Source: Jatrophihabitans endophyticus
GTDB lineage: Bacteria; Actinomycetota; Actinomycetes; Mycobacteriales; Jatrophihabitantaceae
Assembly (NCBI RefSeq): GCF_900129455.1
Contig: NZ_FQVU01000002.1
Span: forward strand, 973,446-1,037,445
Reading direction: 5' to 3'
DNA length: 64,000 bases
The position numbers and the translations under genes were made by a program. The notes beneath the pieces were generated by a model, which was not told where the DNA came from, ran no database searches, and saw only the letters and a program-made list of their open reading frames with translations. Numbering within the stretch: the first letter of the stretch is position 1; each line of letters opens with the position of its first letter. Below are positions 41,732-53,140 of this stretch, piece after piece.

Positions 41732-42390
41732 TGGATCCCGTCGCCGAATGGGCCGCCGCGCAGGCCCGCGTCATCGACCTCGTCGAGTCGCTCGACGCGG
41801 CGGCCGTCGAGCGGCGCGTGCCGGCGACGCCCGACTGGACCGTCCGCGACCTGCTCTCGCACATGATCGGGCTGGACGCCGACATCCTCGCCGGCAACGA
41901 GCCCGACGACCACAACCCGACCTGGACGCAGCGGCAGGTCGACGACCGGGCCGGGCACGACGTCGCGACGCTCGTGGCCGAGTGGCGGGCGATGACCGAG
42001 CCGCTGCAGCAGTGGATGCGCGACAACAACCCCCGACCCATGGGCGACGTCGTGATCCACGAGCAGGACCTCCGCGGCGCCCTGGAGGCGCCCGGTGCCC
42101 GGGACGGCGACGCGCTGCGCTCGCTGTTCGAGCGGATGGCCGGGGCGTGCGAGGACCGCGCGGTGGCCCGGGAGCTCGAGCCGCTGCGGCTGCAGGGCGA
42201 GAACTACGACTTCGGTCCACCGCAGGCCGACGTCGTGGTGCGGGCATCCGACTTCGACCTCGCTCGGCTGGTGCTCTCGCGCCGGTCCGCGGCGCAGCTA
42301 CGGGCCTGGACGACGCAGGGCGACGTCGAGCCCTACGTCGAGTGCTTCGGCGGGCTGGGCCCGCTGCCCGCCGACGACCTCGTCGAGTAG
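41731..42390 (+). CDS. Maleylpyruvate isomerase/mycothiol-dependent-type (MDMPI_N, DinB-like) protein
   Basis: A 219-residue DinB-like four-helix protein. The N-terminus is EWAAAQARVIDLVESLDAAA followed by TPDWTVRDLLSHMIGLDADI, whose His is the usual metal ligand; VVIHEQDLRGAL supplies another. In actinobacteria such proteins include mycothiol-dependent enzymes. The partner thiol and substrate here are unknown. GTG 41731 overlaps the dehydrogenase stop by one base. It ends 4 bases from the convergent surface-protein gene. Confidence 0.83.
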   Translation: MDPVAEWAAAQARVIDLVESLDAAAVERRVPATPDWTVRDLLSHMIGLDADILAGNEPDDHNPTWTQRQVDDRAGHDVATLVAEWRAMTEPLQQWMRDNNPRPMGDVVIHEQDLRGALEAPGARDGDALRSLFERMAGACEDRAVARELEPLRLQGENYDFGPPQADVVVRASDFDLARLVLSRRSAAQLRAWTTQGDVEPYVECFGGLGPLPADDLVE

Positions 42391-42393
42391 CGC

Positions 42394-44562
42394 TCAGGAC
42401 AGGCCGAGCGACGGCAGCGAGCCGTCGTCGTCGGTGTAGGGACGCCAGTGCCAGCGGGCCCGGGTGCGGGCGCCGCGGAACGTCCGGACGAAGACCGTCA
42501 CGGAGCCTGCGAGCAGGAGCAGCACGAAGGTCGAGCCGATGACGAGGGCGCGCAGCCCGAAGCCGCCGCCCGTGGCGTGCCGGACCACGGCCGGCGCCGC
42601 CTGTACGGGTCGGACGCCGGCCACGAACACCGCGGTAGTGGTCGACACCGGTGACGACGCGGTGACGGCCCGGTTGTCGGTCAGGGTCAGCTCGGCCACG
42701 ACGGCGTAGCAGGCGTTGGCGCTGGTGACGGGGGTACGCACCGCGTAGCTGCCGTCACCGGTGGTGCGCGAGCGGGTACGCGTCGGCATCGCGGCCGCGG
42801 CGGACGACGACGTGCCCCCGGCCGACGCCGGCGCCGGGTAGTGCGCGTCGCCGCACCCGGTGATCGGGACCGAGTCGCCGCGGACCAGCCCTACGGCCAG
42901 CTCGCCGGGGTAGCGGTGCGCGCCGGCGACCTGCACCGTCGCCGGCATGGGCTTGCCCTGCTCGCCGGAGGTCGCCGCCGTCGCAACGGTGAGCGACGGC
43001 CGCAGCACCGCGACGGTGGTCTGCGGGCCCGCCGGCGTGGCCGGGGCATCGACCGTCGCGCCGTCCAGGCTGACCTCGCTGGTGGCCGTCAGCGAGTAGC
43101 AGCCGAGCTCGTCGACCGACGGCACGGTCGCGGTGGCGCGCAGGGCGTCGCCGACCCGCGAGGCCGTCACCGGCGCCGAGGTGCCGACGGTCGGCGCGTC
43201 GTCGAAGTCGACCCCGCGGCAGCTGCCGTCGTGCGTGGGCAACGGGCCGCGGGCGGTCACCGAGGTGGTCAGGCGGGCGCGGCCCGGGTCGGTGCCGGTC
43301 ACGATCGCGGCCAGGTCGCCCGGTCCCGCGACCGGCGACTTCGCGGCCGTGCTCACGGTCAGCGTCGCCACGGTGAGGTAGTCGTCGGCGCTCAGCCGCG
43401 ACTCGGCCGTCGCCGGTGGCGAGCTGCGCGTCGTGGCGGTCGCCCGCAGCGCGTAGCAGCCGGGCGTCAGCTGCGGTGTCTCGGTGGCGCGGTAGCGCGC
43501 GTCGCCGGTGAAGCTGTACGCGTCCTGCCAGGCCACCGCGGCCCCGCGGAGACGTTCCGGGTCCAGGCTGCGACACCCGGCGCCGCCGCTCGCCTGCACC
43601 GGCCCGGTGAGCGTCAGCGTCCCCGTGCCCGGGTAGCCGTAGGTGCCGGTCACGGCGGCGGCCGGCCGGAAGGACCCGTCGGCCAGCAGCAGGGCGGGCC
43701 CGTCGACCGTCACCGCGGGCTTGGGGTGCAGGACGGCTTGCAACGTGGCGTGCCCACGCGCGGCGGTCGCGTCGGCGACGGCGAGGGACGCGGGGTCGGT
43801 GGCGAGGTAGGTCAGCCCGACGCGCTCGGTGACGGTGGCGGTCACCCCGGTCTCGGCCGCGCGGGGAACGGTGACGGGGACCTGCGCCGTGCCGTCGCCG
43901 CCGGTGCTCGCGGTCGCGACCGCGCCGCCGACGTCGACGGCGACCGCGAGGCCGGGTGTCCCCACCCCCGCGGCCGAGCGGACGTCGACCGTGACCGTCG
44001 TCTGCGCGCCGGGGATCGTCCGAGCCGGGGGCGTCACCGTCACCCGGTAGGGGCCGCCGTAGCGGCGGGCCTCGTCGAGGCGGGCCGCCGCGCGGCTCGC
44101 GCTCGTCCCCTCCTGTCCGAGGCAGCGGCGCTGCAGCTCGCCGGAGCCGGCGAGGGTCGCGACGTCCGCGCTCACCTCGGCGAGCTCGGCCGGCGAGCCG
44201 TCGCCGTGGTGTGCGATCAGGTACGCCGCCGCGCCGATGTCGTCGCGCGACATCCCCGCCTGACCGGCGGTCATGCTCGCACCGGGCCCGTTGACCGGCG
44301 CGGGCTGCTGCGCGGGGCCGGTGCCGCTGATGTCGCGGGTGCTGAAGGCGCGCACGCCGCCGTTGACCGCCCAGGCGCCGAGCGGGACCTCGGTCTGGTC
44401 GAGACGGCAGAGCACGCCGGTGTAGTCGGCGCCGGACGCGCCCCACGGGGTCGCCGCCGCCGGCGCCGCGCCGACGACCGTGCCGGTCAGGACGGCGACG
44501 AGCGGGGCCAGGACGAGCACGGCGCGCGTGAGTCCGCGGCGACCGCCAGCCCTTACCTGCAC
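42394..44562 (-). CDS. Large surface protein with Ig-like repeats and membrane anchor
   Basis: A 722-residue exported protein: signal peptide (about 1-37), an N-terminal domain of about 140 residues (GVLCRLDQTEVPLGAWAVNG, then AAYLIAHHGDGSPAELAEVS), then about five beta-rich repeats each with a paired Cys (for example GCRSLDPERLRGA with PGCYALRATATT; SCRGVDFDDAP with LGCYSLTATSE), and a C-terminal transmembrane helix (LRALVIGSTFVLLLLAGSVT) with a basic tail. No sortase motif. Probably a wall-spanning or adhesive surface protein; the N-terminal domain has the look of a thioester or adhesin domain but the Cys-Gln pair cannot be confirmed. Function unknown. The GTG start overlaps a weak GTGAGG. 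Confidence 0.75.
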   Translation of the reverse strand: MQVRAGGRRGLTRAVLVLAPLVAVLTGTVVGAAPAAATPWGASGADYTGVLCRLDQTEVPLGAWAVNGGVRAFSTRDISGTGPAQQPAPVNGPGASMTAGQAGMSRDDIGAAAYLIAHHGDGSPAELAEVSADVATLAGSGELQRRCLGQEGTSASRAAARLDEARRYGGPYRVTVTPPARTIPGAQTTVTVDVRSAAGVGTPGLAVAVDVGGAVATASTGGDGTAQVPVTVPRAAETGVTATVTERVGLTYLATDPASLAVADATAARGHATLQAVLHPKPAVTVDGPALLLADGSFRPAAAVTGTYGYPGTGTLTLTGPVQASGGAGCRSLDPERLRGAAVAWQDAYSFTGDARYRATETPQLTPGCYALRATATTRSSPPATAESRLSADDYLTVATLTVSTAAKSPVAGPGDLAAIVTGTDPGRARLTTSVTARGPLPTHDGSCRGVDFDDAPTVGTSAPVTASRVGDALRATATVPSVDELGCYSLTATSEVSLDGATVDAPATPAGPQTTVAVLRPSLTVATAATSGEQGKPMPATVQVAGAHRYPGELAVGLVRGDSVPITGCGDAHYPAPASAGGTSSSAAAAMPTRTRSRTTGDGSYAVRTPVTSANACYAVVAELTLTDNRAVTASSPVSTTTAVFVAGVRPVQAAPAVVRHATGGGFGLRALVIGSTFVLLLLAGSVTVFVRTFRGARTRARWHWRPYTDDDGSLPSLGLS

Positions 44563-44625
44563 CTCACGATTGCACCATGCCGGGTGATCTTCGGCGACTC
44601 CGACAGGTCGAGGGTCGTCGAATAC

Positions 44626-45459
44626 TCAGAACCGTTGCGCACCGATGACGGCGAGGAGGTCCAGCTGCTGGCGCCCGGTGCTGCGCGGTGGCGCCGTGAG
44701 CACCACCAGCGTCTGGGTCTGGTCCTCGGTGAACAGCGCCTGGCAGTCGAGCTCGATGGCGCCGACCTCGGGGTGGATCAGCGTCTTGTGGTCCTCGAAG
44801 CGGCGGGCCACCTCGTGGCGCTGCCAGAGCTCGGTGAACTCCCCGCTGTGCGACTGCAGCGTGCGGACGAGCTCGCCGGCGCGGGACCGCGGCCCCAGCT
44901 CGCCGTACGCCACCCGCAGGTTCGCCACCGCGGCGCGACTCTGCCGCGGGCGGTCGTGTTCCGGATACAGCTCGCGTTCGGCGGGGTCGGTGAACCACCG
45001 GTACACCTGGCTGCGCGCGAACCCGGTCAGGTGGGTGTGGTCGCCGAGCAGCGCCACGGCGAGACGGTTGGCCACCAGCGTCTCGGCCAGCGCGGACAGG
45101 ATGAACGCCGGGGTGTCGGCCAGACCGTCCATGACCCGCTGCAGGCCCGGGGCGACATGGGGGGCCGCGACCACGCGGTCGGGTGCTGAGTGGCCGGCGG
45201 TGCGGAACAGGTAGTCACGCTCGTCGGCGGTCAGCCGCAGCGCCCGGGCGACGGCGGCCAGCATCTGCTCGCTCGGCTGCGGGCCGCGTCCCTGTTCCAG
45301 GCGCGTGTAGTAGTTGACCGACATACCGGCCTGCTGCGCGACCTCCTCGCGACGCATGCCCGCCACCCGTCGCCGGGCGCCGGCAGGCAGGCCGAGATCG
45401 CCCGGCTGCAGCGCCGCGCGCCGTTGCCGCAGGAAGTCGGCGAGATCCCGACGGTTCAT
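44626..45459 (-). CDS. Helix-turn-helix regulator with MmyB-like ligand domain
   Basis: A 277-residue regulator: N-terminal XRE helix-turn-helix VAGMRREEVAQQAGMSVNYY followed by TRLEQGRGPQPSEQMLAAVA, and a C-terminal PAS-like MmyB domain (residues about 110-270) of the type that binds a hydrophobic ligand. In actinobacteria these regulators commonly lie divergent from a short-chain dehydrogenase, as here (101-base gap to the SDR gene), and regulate it. ATG 45459 is used. Confidence 0.9.
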   Translation of the reverse strand: MNRRDLADFLRQRRAALQPGDLGLPAGARRRVAGMRREEVAQQAGMSVNYYTRLEQGRGPQPSEQMLAAVARALRLTADERDYLFRTAGHSAPDRVVAAPHVAPGLQRVMDGLADTPAFILSALAETLVANRLAVALLGDHTHLTGFARSQVYRWFTDPAERELYPEHDRPRQSRAAVANLRVAYGELGPRSRAGELVRTLQSHSGEFTELWQRHEVARRFEDHKTLIHPEVGAIELDCQALFTEDQTQTLVVLTAPPRSTGRQQLDLLAVIGAQRF

Positions 45460-45560
45460 GCGCCCAGTCTCGCTGCCGCGCCGGGCGCTGGCCAGGGATC
45501 GCCGATCCCCCTCTCGGCGAGCGTCTTGTCCGCCGCGGCGGCCCGTCGGATGGTCGTGGC

Positions 45561-46304
45561 ATGAACATCACCGGAAACACCGTCTTCGTCCCCGGCGGCA
45601 CCAGCGGGATCGGGCTCGCGCTCGCGCTGCGGCTGCAGGCCCGGGGCAACACCGTCGTCATCGGCGGCCGGCGGACCGAGCTGCTGGCGCAGCTCGCCGC
45701 CGAGCACGGCTTCGACACCGTCGAGATCGACACCAGCGACCCGGTCAGCATCGAGGCCGCGGCGAAGGAGGTCGTGGCCGCCCACCCCGACCTCAACGTC
45801 CTGATCACGATGGCCGGCATCATGCGGCCCGAGGACTGGCACAGCGCCGAGGGCTTCCTGTCGACCGCCGAGGCGACGGTCACGACGAACCTGCTCGGCC
45901 CGATCCGTCTGGTCGCGGCCTTCCTCTCCCAGCTGCGCCGGGTGCCCGCGGCGACGATCATGACCGTCTCGTCCGGGCTGGCGTCCGTCCCGCTGCAGGT
46001 CACCCCGACCTACAACGCCACCAAGGCGGCGATCCACATGCTGTCGGAGTCGATCCGGCTGCAGCTCGCCGACACCGGGGTCGAGGTCGTCGAGCTCGTG
46101 CCGCCGGCCGTGCGGACCGCGCTGATGGGCCAGCAGGACGACGAGCACGCGATGCCGCTCGACGAGTACGTCGACGAGGCCGTCGCGTTGCTGGAGGCGG
46201 AGCCCGGCGCGCACGAGATCCTCGTCGAGCGGGTGAAGTTCCTGCGCTTCGCCGAGGTGCGCGGCGACTACGACGAGGTCGTCGGCGTGCTCAACCGGCG
46301 CTGA
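45561..46304 (+). CDS. Short-chain dehydrogenase/reductase (SDR)
   Basis: A 247-residue classical SDR. Cofactor motif VPGGTSGIGLALALRLQ (about residue 11) and the catalytic YNATKAA (Y and K, about 152-156), with a Ser in TVSSGL before it. It reduces or oxidises a small carbonyl/alcohol; the substrate is unknown. It resembles DltE-type SDRs in the early FVPGGTSGIG form. Divergent from the MmyB-type regulator, its probable controller. Confidence 0.92.
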   Translation: MNITGNTVFVPGGTSGIGLALALRLQARGNTVVIGGRRTELLAQLAAEHGFDTVEIDTSDPVSIEAAAKEVVAAHPDLNVLITMAGIMRPEDWHSAEGFLSTAEATVTTNLLGPIRLVAAFLSQLRRVPAATIMTVSSGLASVPLQVTPTYNATKAAIHMLSESIRLQLADTGVEVVELVPPAVRTALMGQQDDEHAMPLDEYVDEAVALLEAEPGAHEILVERVKFLRFAEVRGDYDEVVGVLNRR

Positions 46305-46315
46305 CGGCCCCGCTT

Positions 46316-46367
46316 GCCCCCTCCCGTGGTCGCGTTCGGACGTCCGATCGCGACCACGCGAGGGGGC
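46316..46367. terminator. Bidirectional stem-loop terminator
   Basis: Arms GCCCCCTCCCGTGGTCGCG (46316-46334) and CGCGACCACGCGAGGGGGC (46349-46367) pair over 19 positions with one mismatch, with a 14-base loop that is itself nearly palindromic (TTCGGACGTCCGA). It separates the convergent SDR and icd genes. Confidence 0.75.
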
Positions 46368-46375
46368 AGGGCGTC

Positions 46376-48583
<2,208 letters not shown>

Positions 48584-48638
48584 GGGGATGTCCTCCACTG
48601 GCCGCGTCGACGATTCGATCTCTTGACGTCAAGATACC

Positions 48639-49625
48639 TCACGGCGCAGCGTTCCCGATCCCGTGGTCCGCGGCGCCGCTCGACGCGACCAGGTCGCGGC
48701 CGACCTCGCTGCACCAGTAGAGCACCTGCCGCCCCGCGCGGCGCCGGTGCAGCAACCCGGCGTCCAGCAGGACCCGCAGGTGGTTGCCCACGCCGCCCAA
48801 GGGCTGTCCCGTGACCGCGGCGAGGGCGCTCGTGCTGATCGGTTCCCGGCAGCGCAGCAGGATCTGGGCCCGGTTGTCGCCGAGCAGCCGGCCGAGCGGC
48901 CCCGGCCGGGGTGAGGGGTCCGCGGCAAAGACGCCGGTGACGGGGTAGACGACGCCGTAGCGGTCGGGCAGCCGCCAGCTCACCCAGCCGCCGGGCGCGT
49001 GCGCGGCCAGGAAGATCAGGTCGGCGCCGCGGATGTCGCGGGTCGGGTACCAGCGCTGGTTGACCTGCAGCCGGTTGTCCCCGAGCCAGCGGACGCCGGG
49101 GCCGATGTCGGCCAGCGCGCCGCTCCACCCCAGCGTGGCCAGCCGCGCGGTGCGCGCGACGATGTCGGCCTGCAGCACGCGCCGTCGTCTCGGCCAGTCC
49201 GCCGCCACCGTCTCGCTCCACACCCAGCGCAGCAGGCCGGCCGCGCAGCTCGCCAGCCCGCTGCCGCCCACCTCGGGCGGCAGCGGCCCGCGCACCGCGA
49301 GCAGGTCACGCCGGATCTGCTCGTCGGACAGCGACTCGAGGTGGTGCAGCTCCTCGTCGAGGCTGAGGTCGGGGGCGGCGGGCGGCACGGTGAGGAAATC
49401 CGCCGTCCAGGTCGGCCCGAACCCGTGCCCGACCAGCGCGCGGGCCTGCGGGTCCGCGGCCAGCCGCCGGCGGAACGCGTCGCGATGGCGGTCGCGCCAC
49501 GCGCGGTGCCACGGTCGGCACTGCGGGCCGCGCAGGATCTTCAGCGCGGCGACCGTCTCGGTCAGCCGGGACGTGCCGAACCGCGCTCTCGCCAGCACCT
49601 CGGCGTCGACCACGAAGTCGCCCAC
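48639..49625 (-). CDS. ArsR-type winged-helix regulator with N-terminal DUF5937-like domain
   Basis: A 328-residue protein. Residues about 1-240 are an uncharacterised domain starting VVDAEVLARARFGTSRLTET, of the DUF5937 kind found in actinobacterial ArsR proteins. The C-terminal winged helix is REPISTSALAAVTGQPLGGV followed by GNHLRVLLDAGLLHRRRAGR. No Cys-rich metal site is visible, so it likely senses something other than metal. It is divergent from an MFS exporter (59-base gap) that it probably regulates. GTG start. Confidence 0.82.
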   Translation of the reverse strand: MGDFVVDAEVLARARFGTSRLTETVAALKILRGPQCRPWHRAWRDRHRDAFRRRLAADPQARALVGHGFGPTWTADFLTVPPAAPDLSLDEELHHLESLSDEQIRRDLLAVRGPLPPEVGGSGLASCAAGLLRWVWSETVAADWPRRRRVLQADIVARTARLATLGWSGALADIGPGVRWLGDNRLQVNQRWYPTRDIRGADLIFLAAHAPGGWVSWRLPDRYGVVYPVTGVFAADPSPRPGPLGRLLGDNRAQILLRCREPISTSALAAVTGQPLGGVGNHLRVLLDAGLLHRRRAGRQVLYWCSEVGRDLVASSGAADHGIGNAAP

Positions 49626-49684
49626 GTTTCGCCTCCGCGCGAAACTGTACGGCCGGGCCGCCCGTCCCGGCCACGCTGCGGCCC

Positions 49685-50869
49685 ATGTCGACCTACCGCA
49701 CGCTGGCCGCGAACCGCGAGTTCCGCGCCCTCTGGATCTCCTCGGCCTGCACCACGGCGGCCGCGATGGCGGCCGGCCTCGCGCTGGCGTTCCTCGTGCA
49801 CGAGGCCACCGGCTCGGCCACGCTCACCGCGCTGACGATGTTCGGACCGTCGCTGGCCCAGCTCCTCGGCGCCTCGACGCTGATGTCGCTCGCCGACTCG
49901 GCGCCGCCCCGCCGCGCGCTGCTCGCGAGCAACGCGGTCGTGACGGCCGTCCTGGTGGCCCAGGCGGCGCTGGACCTCTCGCCCCTCGTGCGGCTCGCGC
50001 TCATGTTCGGCGCGGCGGTCGCGCTCTCGGTGGGGGCCGGGATCCGCTGGGGGTTGGTGCAGGAGGTCCTGCCGCACGAGAGCTACGGCCTCGCCCGCTC
50101 GGCGATGAACCTCGCCGGCGGCGCCTTCCAGATCGTCGGGTTCGCCGTCGGCGGCCTGCTGCTGTCCGCGCTCGACATCCGGTCGGTGTTCCTCGTCGCG
50201 GCGGCGACCTCGGCGGCGGGCGTCGCCGTCGTCGGCCTGGCGATGGCCGAGCGCCCGCCCCGGCGGGCGGCCCGCGGCGGGCTGGGCGAGACATGGCGCG
50301 GCAACCGGGCGCTGCTCGGCGACCGCGCCACGCGGGTGCTCCTGATCGCGCTCGTGCTGCCCAACGGTCTCGTCGTGGGATGCGAAGCGCTGTTCGTCCC
50401 GCTCTTCGACGACCTCGCCGGCTGGGTCTACGCGGCCGCCGCGCTCGGCATGATGGCCGGTGACCTGCTGGTCGGACGCGTGCTGACGGCGGCGGCACGC
50501 CGTCGGGCCGCGACGGCCCTGCGGCTGTTGCTGGCGATGCCCTTCGTGGTCTTCGTGGTTCACCCGCCGGTGCTCGTCGCGGCCGGCCTCGCCGCGGTCG
50601 CGGCCGTCGGCTACGGGGCGTCGCTCGTCCAGCAGGAGCACCTGGTCGCGCTGACGCCCCCGCACCTGCGAGGACAGACGCTCGGGGTCGAGTCGTCCGC
50701 CCGCCTGAGCATGCAGGGCGTCTGCGCGCTCCTCGCCGGCGTGCTCGCCGATCGGATCGGTGCCGGCGTCGCCGTCGGTCTGCTCGCCGGCGCCTCGGTG
50801 CTCGTGTCACTCGTCCTCACCCCGGCACTGGCCCGGATAGCGAGGTCCGCGTCGGCGCTGCCCGCCTGA
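49685..50869 (+). CDS. MFS transporter
   Basis: A 394-residue major-facilitator protein with about 12 helices. It starts MSTYRTLAANREFRALWISS and has the mid-protein loop between two six-helix halves. The similarity is to enterobactin/macrolide-exporter-like MFS (no exact match can be claimed). ATG 49685 follows the divergent ArsR-type regulator. Exporter of a drug or metabolite is probable; substrate unknown. Confidence 0.88.
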   Translation: MSTYRTLAANREFRALWISSACTTAAAMAAGLALAFLVHEATGSATLTALTMFGPSLAQLLGASTLMSLADSAPPRRALLASNAVVTAVLVAQAALDLSPLVRLALMFGAAVALSVGAGIRWGLVQEVLPHESYGLARSAMNLAGGAFQIVGFAVGGLLLSALDIRSVFLVAAATSAAGVAVVGLAMAERPPRRAARGGLGETWRGNRALLGDRATRVLLIALVLPNGLVVGCEALFVPLFDDLAGWVYAAAALGMMAGDLLVGRVLTAAARRRAATALRLLLAMPFVVFVVHPPVLVAAGLAAVAAVGYGASLVQQEHLVALTPPHLRGQTLGVESSARLSMQGVCALLAGVLADRIGAGVAVGLLAGASVLVSLVLTPALARIARSASALPA

Positions 50870-50955
50870 CGCCAGTGCGCCGTCACCATCCGTGGGCCGC
50901 CTCGTTGGACACGCACAAGGGACGAAGGTCTCGTCTCGCGTGCACAGGGGGCCCC

Positions 50956-51810
50956 ATGCGATCTCGCGTCCGTACCACCCTCGCTCTGCTGACCGGCGCC
51001 GTCACCGCCGGGCTGCTCGTCGGCCCGGCGGCCGCCTCGGCCGCCCCGACGTGGGCGCCCGAGTCCAGCGCGACGCTGCACCCGGGCGTCCAGGCCTACA
51101 CCGCCGGCGCGCAGTGCACGACGAACTTCGTCTTCACCGACTCGGCCGGTGCCGTCTACCTGGGCTACGCGGCGCACTGCGCGGGCACCGGCGAGGCGAC
51201 CGACACCGACGGCTGCCAGACGAAGTCGCTGCCGCTCGGCACGGCGGTGACGTTCAACCAGGGTGGCTCGCTGGTGAGCGAGGGGACGAAGATCGGCTCC
51301 GGCACGCTCGCGTACTCGTCGTGGTCGGCGATGCAGTCCGCCGGCGAGAAGGACGCGAACACCTGCGCCTACAACGATCTGGCGCTCGTGAAGGTGAGCG
51401 ACGCGGACAAGTCCGCGGTCAACCCGACCGTCCCGTTCTTCGGCGGACCGAACAAGCTGGGCAGCGGCACGACGGCCGGCCAGAAGATCTACAGCTACGG
51501 CAACTCCTCGCTGCGCGCGGGCGTCACGGCGCTGTCGCCGAAGTTCGGCGCGAGCCTCGGCGACACCGGCGGCGGCTGGTCGACGACGCTCTACACGGTG
51601 ACCCCGGGCATTCCGGGTGACTCCGGCTCGGGCTTCCTCGACAAGAACGGCAACGCCCTCGGGGTGCTGTCGACGGTCGCGATCGCGCCGCTGCCCGCGT
51701 CCAACGGCGTCGGCAACCTGCGCAAGGAGCTCGCGTACGCGCAGGCGCACTCCGGGATCGCCGGCCTCGCGCTGGTGGCGGGTACCCGCAGCTTCTCCTC
51801 GACGGTCTGA
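50956..51810 (+). CDS. Secreted trypsin-like (S1) serine protease
   Basis: A 284-residue exported protease. Signal peptide about 1-30 (ends AAASAAP). Catalytic triad visible: His74 in YAAHCAG, Asp141 in NDLALVKV, Ser223 in PGDSGSGF. Two Cys pairs can be drawn (C54, C75, C87, C137). The short length and lack of an obvious pro-region are notable; it may be made active or be a chymotrypsin-fold variant such as the actinobacterial small S1 group. ATG 50956 has AGGGGGCCCC before it; a longer ORF upstream was rejected. Convergent with the ROK gene (12 bases). Confidence 0.9.
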   Translation: MRSRVRTTLALLTGAVTAGLLVGPAAASAAPTWAPESSATLHPGVQAYTAGAQCTTNFVFTDSAGAVYLGYAAHCAGTGEATDTDGCQTKSLPLGTAVTFNQGGSLVSEGTKIGSGTLAYSSWSAMQSAGEKDANTCAYNDLALVKVSDADKSAVNPTVPFFGGPNKLGSGTTAGQKIYSYGNSSLRAGVTALSPKFGASLGDTGGGWSTTLYTVTPGIPGDSGSGFLDKNGNALGVLSTVAIAPLPASNGVGNLRKELAYAQAHSGIAGLALVAGTRSFSSTV

Positions 51811-51822
51811 GCCGGGGGGACG

Positions 51823-52986
51823 TCAGCTCGGCGCCGCGTGCCCCAGCCGCATCGCGAGTGCGGCGGCGCCGAGCAGTTCGGCGGACACGCCGAGGGAACT
51901 CGGCGTCACCGCGATGCCCCGCGCCAGGCCCGGTTGGGCGTAGCGGTCGATCGACTCGCGGACGCCGGCCAGCAGCGGCTCGGTCGCAGCGGCGAGCTCG
52001 CCGCCGACGACGATCTGGCGCGGGCTGAGGTTGTTCACCAGGTCGGCGAGGACGCGTCCGATCATCCGGCCGGCGTCGGTCACGACCCGGGACGCACCGG
52101 GGTCGCCGGCCGTCACCAGCCCGGCGACGTCGGCCATCGTGGCCGGAGCGGCCTCGTGGGAGCGGACGGCCGACAGCACCTGGACCGTCGACGCCACCGT
52201 CTCCAGGCAGCCGCGGTTGCCGCACCGGCACACCGGGCCGCCCGGGTCGACCGGGACGTGCCCGATCTCGCCGGCCCGCCCGCCCACGCCGTGATGGAGC
52301 CGCCCGCCGAGCAGCAGGCCGGCCCCGATACCCGTCGCGGCCTTCACGTAGACGAGATCGTCCACGCCGCGCGCCCCGCCGAAGGTCACCTCGGCCAACG
52401 CGCCGAGGTTGGCGTCGTTGTCGGCCGCGAAGGGGACGCCGAGGCGCGCGGACAGCTCCGCCGCCGGCCGCCGGTCGACCCAGCGCGGGAGCAGGTTGCC
52501 GGTGCCCACCGAGCCCGTCCGTACGTCGACCGGGGCGGGCAGGCCCACGCCGCCGGCGTCGGCCGCCTGTCGCGTCGCGCGCAGCAGTCGTTTCGCGATC
52601 CGGACGGCCTGATCGACCGCCTCGTCGGGCGACGCGTCCACGTCGAGGCGGGCGGTGCCCTCGCCCAGCACGACGGCGGCGCCGTCCTCGACCGCGACGA
52701 CGCCGACCCGGCAGTGACTGTGCCCGAGGTCGACGGCGACGACGACGCTGCGCCCGCCGGCGACGCGCAACACCTTCGGTGGCCGGCCGGGGAGGCGCTG
52801 GCCGGCCGGGGCCGCGTCCTCGGTGAGCCGGCCCTCGGCCAGCAGCTCCTGGACGAGGCCGGCGACCGTGCTGCGCGCGAGACCGGTGTCCGCCACGATC
52901 CCGGCGCGACTGTTCGCGCCGCGGGTCACGGCGGCCAGGACGCGGCCGCGGTTGACGTCCCGCTGGCCGGCGGTGGGGTCGGTCAC
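51823..52986 (-). CDS. ROK-family transcriptional regulator (NagC/XylR type)
   Basis: A 387-residue protein: N-terminal winged helix (SRAGIVADTGLARSTVAGLV) plus a ROK sugar-kinase-like domain with ATP/sugar-binding LGHSHCRVGVV, GIGAGLLLGGRLHHGVGG and the zinc motif CRCGNRGCLE. Such proteins repress sugar genes and respond to a sugar. Divergent from a secreted GH3 beta-glucosidase, which it probably controls (see the palindrome in that promoter). GTG start. Confidence 0.92.
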   Translation of the reverse strand: MTDPTAGQRDVNRGRVLAAVTRGANSRAGIVADTGLARSTVAGLVQELLAEGRLTEDAAPAGQRLPGRPPKVLRVAGGRSVVVAVDLGHSHCRVGVVAVEDGAAVVLGEGTARLDVDASPDEAVDQAVRIAKRLLRATRQAADAGGVGLPAPVDVRTGSVGTGNLLPRWVDRRPAAELSARLGVPFAADNDANLGALAEVTFGGARGVDDLVYVKAATGIGAGLLLGGRLHHGVGGRAGEIGHVPVDPGGPVCRCGNRGCLETVASTVQVLSAVRSHEAAPATMADVAGLVTAGDPGASRVVTDAGRMIGRVLADLVNNLSPRQIVVGGELAAATEPLLAGVRESIDRYAQPGLARGIAVTPSSLGVSAELLGAAALAMRLGHAAPS

Positions 52987-53066
52987 CGCGCGAGACTAGC
53001 GGGGTATTGACCGTCGTCCGGTCGAAATTCGGGATTTGTTCGCGCAATTTCCTCCCATTCTGGTTA

Positions 53067-53096
53067 TTGACGCGACGTTATTGCGCTCAATACTGT
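53067..53096 (+). promoter_or_regulatory. GH3 gene promoter with palindromic operator
   Basis: A consensus-like -35 TTGACG (53067-53072), 18 bases, and -10 TACTGT (53091-53096) point at the GH3 gene. The perfect palindrome TATTG-CGCT-CAATA (53079-53092) fills the spacer and touches the -10 box. TATTGA half-sites recur at 53005-53010 and 53065-53070. The divergent ROK protein is the natural candidate to bind. Confidence 0.65.
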
Positions 53097-53140
53097 GCGC
53101 GAGCCAAGACCCGGCATCCCGATCTCGACGAAGAGGTCCC

